Source of the DNA: Gemmatimonadaceae bacterium
Lineage (GTDB): Bacteria; Gemmatimonadota; Gemmatimonadetes; Gemmatimonadales; Gemmatimonadaceae
DNA: 64,000 nt
Reading direction: 5' to 3'
Assembly: GCA_035533755.1 (NCBI GenBank)
Contig: DATLTC010000054.1
Coordinates: 1 to 64,000 of the forward strand
Each line of letters begins with the position of its first letter. Positions within the stretch are counted from its first letter, which is position 1. Made by a program: the position numbers and the translations under genes. The notes beneath the pieces are model-generated. The model saw only the letters and a program-made list of their open reading frames with translations, did no database searches and was not told the DNA's origin. Below are positions 44,216 to 50,479 of the stretch, one piece after another.

Positions 44216-45340
44216 CTACCGCTCGGGCCCGGCGGTGACCGTCTCGCCGGCCAGGAACCGCCCGATCTTGTCGTTGAGGAACTTCAGGTCGGCCGGACTC
44301 GCGCCGGCGCCCGCGGGGTGGCCCCAGAGCGACGGGATGGGCACCAACGACACCGTGCGCATGAACTGCGCTTCGTAGCGCGCGTCGCCGACGGGAAAAT
44401 AGAGGTCGGTGGCCGACGGCATGTACAGGAACGGCACCTTGATCGAGCGCAGCGCGGCCTCGACGCTGCCGCCGAAACCCGGCGTGTTGCCCACGTCGTG
44501 CCGTTCCCACGTGCGCGCCTGCAGGATCACGTCGTTGGCGTCGGCGCCCGGCAGGAAGTGCGTGCGGAAGTTCTCCAGCACCTGCGCGAACGTGGTGCCC
44601 GGAGGCGAGTTGGTGCGCCACAGTTCGCGGCGCCACCACTCCTGCGAGTAGAGCCAGCCCGCCCACACCAGGCCGAACGCCTCGAGCCCCTTCTCGGGCT
44701 CGGTGGTATAGTCGCCGCCGTGGAACGTCTGGTCGGCGGTAATCGCGGCGATCTGCCCTTCGAGGCGCACGATGCCGTGCCCGTACGTCTTGGCGGTGCC
44801 CGAGGTGGCCACCACGCGGTCGGCGAAGTCGGGGTAGCTCACCGCCCACTGGAACGCCTGCTGCGCCCCCATCGAGAACCCGATCACGGCGCGCACGTGC
44901 GTGATCTTCAACTCTTCGGTGAGCAGCCGGTGCACGGCCTCGACATTGTCGCGGATGGTCGTGACCGGAAAGCGCGGCCCGTGGTACGGCTCGGGCGTAT
45001 TACTTGGCGACGACGAGTGGCCGTTGCCGAACAGTTCGGTGACCACGAGGAAGAGCCGCGTGGTGTCGAGCGCCCGTCCCTGCCCGATGAGCCACTCGTA
45101 GCCGCGGTGGTCCCCCATGTAATACGAAGGCAGCAGCACGGCGTTGTCGCGCGCGGCGTCCAGATGGCCGTAGGTGCCGTACACGATGCGCGCCGCGGGC
45201 AGCACGACGCCGCTCTCCGTCTTGAAATTCCGGATCACGAAGTCGCGGACGTCGGCGGGGTCGGGGCGCTGCTGGGCGAGGGCCGGCGCCGCGGCCAGAG
45301 CGAGGAGGGCGGGCACCAGGAAACGACGATGGGCGAGCAT
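44216..45340 (-). CDS. Exported alpha/beta-hydrolase related to homoserine O-acetyltransferase (MetX-like)
   Basis: 374 residues from the ATG at 45340, which begins a signal peptide (MLAHRRFLVPALLALAAAP, cleavage near ALAQQ). The fold and motifs match the MetX family: nucleophile Ser156 in GFSMGAQQA, LFLVVTELFGNGHSSSPSN, acid in PSATDLYFP and His in LWGHPAG. MetX proper is cytoplasmic and makes O-acetylhomoserine, so an exported version is more likely a hydrolase or acyltransferase with another substrate. It is the second gene of the unit 45861 to 42178, 20 bases after the methyltransferase-like gene. I would not assign it to methionine synthesis. Confidence 0.85.
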   Translation of the reverse strand: MLAHRRFLVPALLALAAAPALAQQRPDPADVRDFVIRNFKTESGVVLPAARIVYGTYGHLDAARDNAVLLPSYYMGDHRGYEWLIGQGRALDTTRLFLVVTELFGNGHSSSPSNTPEPYHGPRFPVTTIRDNVEAVHRLLTEELKITHVRAVIGFSMGAQQAFQWAVSYPDFADRVVATSGTAKTYGHGIVRLEGQIAAITADQTFHGGDYTTEPEKGLEAFGLVWAGWLYSQEWWRRELWRTNSPPGTTFAQVLENFRTHFLPGADANDVILQARTWERHDVGNTPGFGGSVEAALRSIKVPFLYMPSATDLYFPVGDARYEAQFMRTVSLVPIPSLWGHPAGAGASPADLKFLNDKIGRFLAGETVTAGPER

Positions 45341-45360
45341 GGGGGAGGGAGAGAGAAGGT

Positions 45361-45861
45361 TCAGATCCAGCGGCGCACGCGCCCCGTGTAGGCGCGGTAC
45401 GCGTCGCCGAACGTGCGCGCCAGGTAACGCTCCTCGCGCCGGATCGCGTACTGCTGGATCACGAGCACGAGCGGCAACAGCAGGACGAACGGCCAGAGCG
45501 CGTCGAACCAGAGCGCCACGCCGGCATAGAGCATGAGCATTCCCAGATACAGCGGATTGCGCGTGATCCGGAAGGGCCCCTTGACGATCAGCGCCGTGGT
45601 GGGCTTCACGGGCACGACGCTCGTATGGTGGCGGCGAAAGCAGGTCAGCGTCCACGCCGTGAGCCCCACCCACGCCACGACGAGCACGAGCGCGGCAACA
45701 CGCGCTTCGTCGCGCGGCAGCAGCGTCATCGGGCGCAGCCGCTGGAGGCCCCACCCGGCGGCGAACGCGAGCAGGAAGATGAGCGGGGGTGGAAACCGCA
45801 CGCCCGCGCTGTCGGGCCGCGCCGCCGTGGGCGCGCTGTGCCGCGTGGTGGGGGGCTCCAT
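45361..45861 (-). CDS. Isoprenylcysteine carboxyl methyltransferase-like membrane protein
   Basis: 166 residues from the ATG at 45861 (CGGAGC 5 bases upstream); the longer frame has Arg-rich filler. Hydrophobic helices at about 28-45, 55-75 and 115-140 frame the conserved signature KGPFRITRNPLYLGML and the C-terminal EERYLARTFGDAYRAYTGRVRRW of the ICMT/phospholipid methyltransferase (PEMT) family. Bacterial members methylate lipids or small molecules at the membrane using SAM. It is the first gene of a four-gene unit and is divergent, by 132 bp, from the M28 peptidase at 45994. A CCAATTTGG element at 45939-45947 lies between them. Confidence 0.85.
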   Translation of the reverse strand: MEPPTTRHSAPTAARPDSAGVRFPPPLIFLLAFAAGWGLQRLRPMTLLPRDEARVAALVLVVAWVGLTAWTLTCFRRHHTSVVPVKPTTALIVKGPFRITRNPLYLGMLMLYAGVALWFDALWPFVLLLPLVLVIQQYAIRREERYLARTFGDAYRAYTGRVRRWI

Positions 45862-45993
45862 CAGCGCTCCGGGGAACGGGGTGCGGTGCCGCGCCATCGA
45901 GCGAGGGGGGCGCGTCTGGCGCTCGCCCGCGCCACGCCCCAATTTGGCCCAGGCCCTTCCCGGCCGCCACCCTCCGCTTCAACCCACCCTGCC

Positions 45994-48282
45994 ATGATGT
46001 TCCGACTCACGCCCTCGCTCCTCGTCGCACTCGGCGGGCTCGCGCTGGTTCCGACGCGCACCGCTCCCGACCCGCAGCCGCTGCGTGGATTCACCGGCGC
46101 CTCGTCGCGCGTGGAACGCGATTGGGAAGCAAAGTTCGACGCGATTCCCGATCCGGCCCGCATGCGCGCCGCCATGAAGCTCCTCTCGGCGCGCCCCCAT
46201 CACGTGGGGTCGGCGTACGACTCGACCAACGCGGAGTGGATCCTGGCCCAGTACAAGTCGTGGGGGTGGGACGCCCACATCGAGACGTTCTACGTCCTGT
46301 TCCCCACGCCCAAGCAGCGGCTGGTGGAGCTCGTGGCGCCCACGCACTACACGGCCAAGCTCGAGGAGCCGACCGTCGCCGTGGATCCCACGTCGGGGCA
46401 GAAGTCCGAGCAGCTTCCCACGTACAACGCCTACTCCGCCGACGGCGACGTGACCGGTCCGCTGGTGTTCGTCAACTACGGCGTGCCTGCGGACTACGAC
46501 GAACTGGCGCGGCACGGCATCTCGGTGAAGGGCGCGATCGTGATCGCCAAGTACGGCGGGTCGTGGCGCGGCATCAAGCCCAAGGTGGCCGCCGAGCACG
46601 GCGCCATCGGATGCCTCATCTATTCCGATCCGGGGGACGACGGCTACGCCGGCGGCGCGGTGTTCCCCAACGGCCCGATGCGGCCCTCGCAGGGCGTGCA
46701 GCGCGGCAGCGTCGAGGACATGCCCACGTACACCGGTGATCCGCTCACGCCCGGCTGGGGCGCCACCAAGGACGCCAAGCGGCTGCCAATCAGCGAGTCC
46801 ACGGTCCTGTCCAAGATCCCCGTGCAGCCCATCTCGTACGGCGACGCGCAGCCGCTGCTCGAAGCCATGGGCGGGCCGGTGGCGCCGAAGTCGTGGCGCG
46901 GCGGACTGCCAATCACCTACCGGCTGGGCGCGGGCCCGGCGCGCGTGCACTTGGTGGTGAAGTCCAACTGGGACATCAAGCCCATCCACGACGTCATCGC
47001 CAAGCTGCCGGGCACCACCGAGGCCGACCAGTGGATCATCCGCGGCAACCACCACGACGCGTGGGTGAACGGCGCCGCCGATCCGCTCTCGGGACAGGTG
47101 GCCGAACTGGAGGAGGCGCGCGCCCTCGGCACGCTGTACCGGCAGGGCTGGCGCCCCAAGCGGACGATCATCTACGCCGCGTGGGACGGTGAAGAGCCCG
47201 GCCTGCTCGGCTCCACCGAATGGGTCGAGGAGCACGCCGCGGAACTGCAGCAGCACGCCGTGGCATACATCAACACCGACGGGAACGGGCGCGGGTTCTT
47301 CCATGCCGCCGGATCGCATTCGCTCGAGGACTTCGTGAACGGCGTGGAGAAGGACGTCACCGATCCCGAAGCCAACGTCAGCCTCTGGCAGCGCAACAAG
47401 GCCGAGCAGGCCGTGCGCGCGGCCGAGGACGGCGGGCGAGGGGGCGCCGGCGAGAGCGCCACGGCCCGCCCCGACGCCGACCTGCCCATCGGCGCGCTCG
47501 GCTCCGGCTCCGACTACACGCCGTTCCTGCAGCACCTCGGCATCGCGTCGCTCGACGTCGGCTTCGGCGGCGAGGACCAGAGCGGCATCTACCACTCGAT
47601 CTACGACGATTTCTACTGGTACACGCACTTCAGCGACACGTCGTTCGTCTATGGCCGCGCGCTGTCGCAGGCGGTGGGCACGGGGGTGATGCGGCTGGCC
47701 GACGCCGACGTGCTGCCCTTTGTCTACACCAACCTCGCGGCCACCGTCCACCGGTACACCACGGAGTTGCAGCAACTCCGCGACCAGCGCGCGCGCGAGA
47801 TCGCCGCCAAGGATCGCGCCATCGCGGCCGGCGACTACGCCCTGGCCAGCGACCCGCGCAACCCCACGCTGGCGCCGGCGCCCGAAGTGGCGCCGCCGCA
47901 ATTCAACTTCGCGCCGCTGCTCAACGCCGTGGACACGCTGACGGCGGCGGCGGCACGGTTCGAGAGAGCCTACGCGCAGTGGGACCACACCTCCGACACG
48001 GCCGAAGCCGCGTTGCGCGGCGTGAACGAGCGCCTGCTCCAGTCGGAGCGCGAGCTGACGTCCGACGCGGGCCTGCCGCGCCGTCCATGGTACAAGCACC
48101 TGCTCTACGCCCCCGGCTACTACACGGGCTACGGCGTGAAGACCATGCCGGGCGTGCGCGAGGCCATCGAGCAGGACGAGTGGAGCAGCGTGGATGCGCA
48201 GATCGCGCGCATCGCCGGCGCGCTCCAGGCGGAAGCGGCGCTCGTGAACGGCGCCGCCGCCAACCTGGGCCCCGCCAGGTGA
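45994..48282 (+). CDS. Exported M28 peptidase, glutamate carboxypeptidase II-like
   Basis: 762 residues; ATG at 45994 with a second ATG right after. A signal-like N-terminus (MMFRLTPSLLVALGGLALVP) precedes a PA domain (about 110-320) and the M28 peptidase domain. The two-zinc site is complete and in the same spacing as human GCPII: H353, D363, catalytic E400 with E401, D429 and H534 (GNHHDAWVNG, WDGEEPGLLGSTEW, NTDGNG, YHSIYDD). The C-terminal TfR-like dimerisation domain covers about 600-762. It should cleave acidic or other C-terminal residues from extracellular peptides. There is a linker rich in Gly/Arg/Ala around 475-495. Confidence 0.93.
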   Translation: MMFRLTPSLLVALGGLALVPTRTAPDPQPLRGFTGASSRVERDWEAKFDAIPDPARMRAAMKLLSARPHHVGSAYDSTNAEWILAQYKSWGWDAHIETFYVLFPTPKQRLVELVAPTHYTAKLEEPTVAVDPTSGQKSEQLPTYNAYSADGDVTGPLVFVNYGVPADYDELARHGISVKGAIVIAKYGGSWRGIKPKVAAEHGAIGCLIYSDPGDDGYAGGAVFPNGPMRPSQGVQRGSVEDMPTYTGDPLTPGWGATKDAKRLPISESTVLSKIPVQPISYGDAQPLLEAMGGPVAPKSWRGGLPITYRLGAGPARVHLVVKSNWDIKPIHDVIAKLPGTTEADQWIIRGNHHDAWVNGAADPLSGQVAELEEARALGTLYRQGWRPKRTIIYAAWDGEEPGLLGSTEWVEEHAAELQQHAVAYINTDGNGRGFFHAAGSHSLEDFVNGVEKDVTDPEANVSLWQRNKAEQAVRAAEDGGRGGAGESATARPDADLPIGALGSGSDYTPFLQHLGIASLDVGFGGEDQSGIYHSIYDDFYWYTHFSDTSFVYGRALSQAVGTGVMRLADADVLPFVYTNLAATVHRYTTELQQLRDQRAREIAAKDRAIAAGDYALASDPRNPTLAPAPEVAPPQFNFAPLLNAVDTLTAAAARFERAYAQWDHTSDTAEAALRGVNERLLQSERELTSDAGLPRRPWYKHLLYAPGYYTGYGVKTMPGVREAIEQDEWSSVDAQIARIAGALQAEAALVNGAAANLGPAR

Positions 48283-48314
48283 GGGACCGAACGCCGAGCC
48301 CGTGAACGATCAGT

Positions 48315-49280
48315 TCAGCCGGTGAGCTCGCGATTCCAGGCGATGAATGCGCGCTCGATGAAGCTCTTGCTGAACATCGTCCACTCGCCGGTGGACGGCG
48401 GAAGGGTGTACGCGGCCGCGGCGTCGTGGGCGCTCATGCCCTGCGCGTGGGCGCGCCGGGCGGCGCGTTCCACGTCGTCGATCATCGCGACGTACCGGTC
48501 GAGATCGGCCGGCGTCCCGATGGCCCCGTGCCCCGGAACGTACGTGCGCGCCCGGGCGCGCTGCAGCACCCGCACCGACGCCGACAGCTTGCTGGGAATG
48601 GCGTCCACGTAGTTGGGGAACATCGCGTTCCAGAACAGATCGCCGCAGAACACGATGTTCGGATCGTCCAGCTCGAGCGCCAGGTCGCTGTCGGTGTGGC
48701 CGAGCTGCGGCACGATGCGGACGGCGCGGCCGCCAAGGTCGAACGTGCCGCCCTCGGTGGGCGACAGCAGCACGGCGTCACGGAGCGCGGCGGTGCGCGC
48801 GTCGTCGGCCGGCTTGTTGCGCGCGATGGCCTCGTCGCGCGTGATCTGCGTGGCGCTGATCTCCGGGTGGCGGCCGTCGGTGAAATAGCCGGCCACGCCG
48901 TTGGAGTGGTCCGAGTGGTAGTGCGTGACGATCACGTGGGTGGGCCACCGGCCGGTGAGCGCGTGCGCCTGGCCGGCCAACCACTGTGCACCCTTGGGCG
49001 TGTTGAACCCCTCGATCACCAGCACGGCGTTCCGGCCCACGATGATGCCGCCGTTGGAGACCGTGGTGTAGTCGCCGCTCAGCGGCGTCGAGACCAGCGC
49101 CCAGATCCCCTCGGCCACCTGTTCCAGGCGCGCGAACGGCGCGGTGGCGACCACGGGGCCGGCCGGCATGCGGGCCCACAGCTCGCGCAGCGCGCGCGGG
49201 GCCACGGCGGCGGCGAGGGCCAGGTGCGCGGCGCAAGAGCCGGAGGTGGCCAGAAATTCGCGACGGGTGATGGGCGGCAT
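48315..49280 (-). CDS. Tat-exported metallo-beta-lactamase-fold hydrolase
   Basis: 321 residues. The twin-arginine signal (PPITRREFLATSG) at the N-terminus implies export of a folded, metal-loaded protein. The MBL motif H120-x-H122-x-D124-H125 (VTHYHSDHSNG) is complete, with further ligands His in PQLGHTDSD, Asp in IVFCGDLFWN and VPGHGAIG near the C-terminus. The family (SoxH/QuinoproteinR-like) hydrolyses esters, thioesters or lactams. It is the last gene of a unit with two DinB-fold genes. A role in detoxifying small electrophiles would fit but is inference. Confidence 0.88.
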   Translation of the reverse strand: MPPITRREFLATSGSCAAHLALAAAVAPRALRELWARMPAGPVVATAPFARLEQVAEGIWALVSTPLSGDYTTVSNGGIIVGRNAVLVIEGFNTPKGAQWLAGQAHALTGRWPTHVIVTHYHSDHSNGVAGYFTDGRHPEISATQITRDEAIARNKPADDARTAALRDAVLLSPTEGGTFDLGGRAVRIVPQLGHTDSDLALELDDPNIVFCGDLFWNAMFPNYVDAIPSKLSASVRVLQRARARTYVPGHGAIGTPADLDRYVAMIDDVERAARRAHAQGMSAHDAAAAYTLPPSTGEWTMFSKSFIERAFIAWNRELTG

Positions 49281-49320
49281 GACGTCCCGGGGAAAGGGGT
49301 TCGAAGCGAAGCCGGGCGGA

Positions 49321-49812
49321 TCAAGGCGTGCCGTAACTCATGGCGGGCAGCCCCGCCTGCTTGCGGAGCAGCGAGAGCTGGCCCAGATGGTACGAGTCGT
49401 GCTGGACGAGAAACGTGAGCGCGCCGAATACCGTCTGCTCCGGGGCCGGAAAGCGGACCGTCACCGCGGCGTCCAGTTCCTCGGCGGTCATCGCCGCCAG
49501 CCGGTCGCGCAGGGCGTGTGACGCCGTGGTCCACGCGGCCTCGAGGTCGGCGTGCGCCGGCCACTGTTTCACGTCGTCGATGCTGCGCGCCGCGGCGAGA
49601 TCGGCGGGCAGCGGATTGGCCGTCTCGGCGCCGAGCAGCTTGAGCAGGAAGTAGCGCGACTGCACCAGATGCAGGGCCACGAACGCGGCGCTGTTGGCGT
49701 GATCGGCGGGGCGTGCCTGCGCCTGCTCGGCCGTCATGCCGTGGAGGCAGTTGCGGTAGAGCGTGGTGTTGAGGCGCAGGATCGATGATGGGGCGATGAC
49801 GCGCGGGTCCAT
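49321..49812 (-). CDS. DinB-fold (DinB_2-type) four-helix protein
   Basis: 163 residues from the ATG at 49812. It shows the typical helix pattern of the DinB/YfiT superfamily: an N-terminal RLNTTLYRNCLHGMT, a first His near 58 (FVALHLVQSRYFLLKLLGAE), and the pair in VQHDSYHLGQLSLLRKQAG. Three histidines usually bind a metal and many members use bacillithiol or mycothiol. This is the superfamily of the Bacillus DinB protein, not DNA polymerase IV. It starts 21 bases after the stop of a second DinB-fold gene, so the pair is probably co-expressed with the MBL-fold protein. Confidence 0.85.
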   Translation of the reverse strand: MDPRVIAPSSILRLNTTLYRNCLHGMTAEQAQARPADHANSAAFVALHLVQSRYFLLKLLGAETANPLPADLAAARSIDDVKQWPAHADLEAAWTTASHALRDRLAAMTAEELDAAVTVRFPAPEQTVFGALTFLVQHDSYHLGQLSLLRKQAGLPAMSYGTP

Positions 49813-49833
49813 GGGAGCCTGGGTGGGAGTGGA

Positions 49834-50349
49834 TCAGTCGTCGGGGTGCGTCATGACGTACGTGAGCATCTCGATGTTGCCGGGAGTGTAGCCCGCGCGG
49901 CGGATGGCCGCCACGACCTGGGCCCGCGTATGCGTGCCGTGGTTGGCGGTGTGGAGCAGCATCTGCCACATCCGGGACTTGCCCGACGGCCCGTTGGGAA
50001 TGCCCCACTCGAGGAACTGGTGGATCCGGTCGTCGGTGAGCCCGGCGATGAAGGCGTCGGTCTGGGCCAGGATCGGGAGCCACCGTTGGCGGGCCTGCGC
50101 CACCGTGGCCACGTCGTCGGGCTGGAGTCGCAGCTTGATCGCATCGCTCACGGTGATCTTTCCCTCGTACCACGACACCCACGCGTGCTGCGACGCCATG
50201 AAGTGCGCGAAGGTGTCGCGGATGGACCCGTGCCCACTGCATCCGGGCGCCGCATACTGCTCGGGCGTAAGCTGCTCCATGGATTTGAGCAGGCCGTCCG
50301 TGGCCCAGGCGTTGTACTTGTAAGCGTAGGCGATCACGTCCAGGGTCAT
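49834..50349 (-). CDS. DinB-fold four-helix protein
   Basis: 171 residues from the ATG at 50349, with GAGG 7 bases upstream. DinB-family signature: YKYNAWATDGLLKSMEQLT, His near 49 (FAHFMASQHAWVSWYEG) and the metal-type LLHTANHGTHTRAQVVAAIR near 130-150. It probably binds a divalent metal with three His residues and acts as a thiol-dependent transferase or similar. It is the first gene of the unit that continues with a second DinB-fold gene and an exported MBL-fold protein. A promoter-like TAGAAT lies near 50390-50400 on the minus strand. Confidence 0.85.
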   Translation of the reverse strand: MTLDVIAYAYKYNAWATDGLLKSMEQLTPEQYAAPGCSGHGSIRDTFAHFMASQHAWVSWYEGKITVSDAIKLRLQPDDVATVAQARQRWLPILAQTDAFIAGLTDDRIHQFLEWGIPNGPSGKSRMWQMLLHTANHGTHTRAQVVAAIRRAGYTPGNIEMLTYVMTHPDD

Positions 50350-50468
50350 GCGGGCCTCGCTGGGCAGGGGACGGTGGGCGGGGAGCCGCCCGGATTCTAC
50401 TGCGCGCCGGCGCCGGGTGAAAGCCGGCGCCCGCGGCGGCCGCCTATCTGGCCGCCGCGGTTGGGGGA

Positions 50469-50476
50469 TAGATTGG
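50469..50476 (+). promoter_or_regulatory. TAGATTGG promoter-like element directly before GH35-GH18 gene
   Basis: TAGATT ends 5 bases before the ATG at 50480 and no Shine-Dalgarno is present. As a -10 box it would place the transcription start on the start codon, i.e. a leaderless transcript. Confidence 0.45.
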
Positions 50477-50479
50477 CGC

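Noticed and set aside
49321-50349. DinB-fold genes considered as DNA polymerase IV (dinB)
   Set aside because: They are four-helix metal-binding proteins of 163 and 171 residues, with no polymerase motifs.
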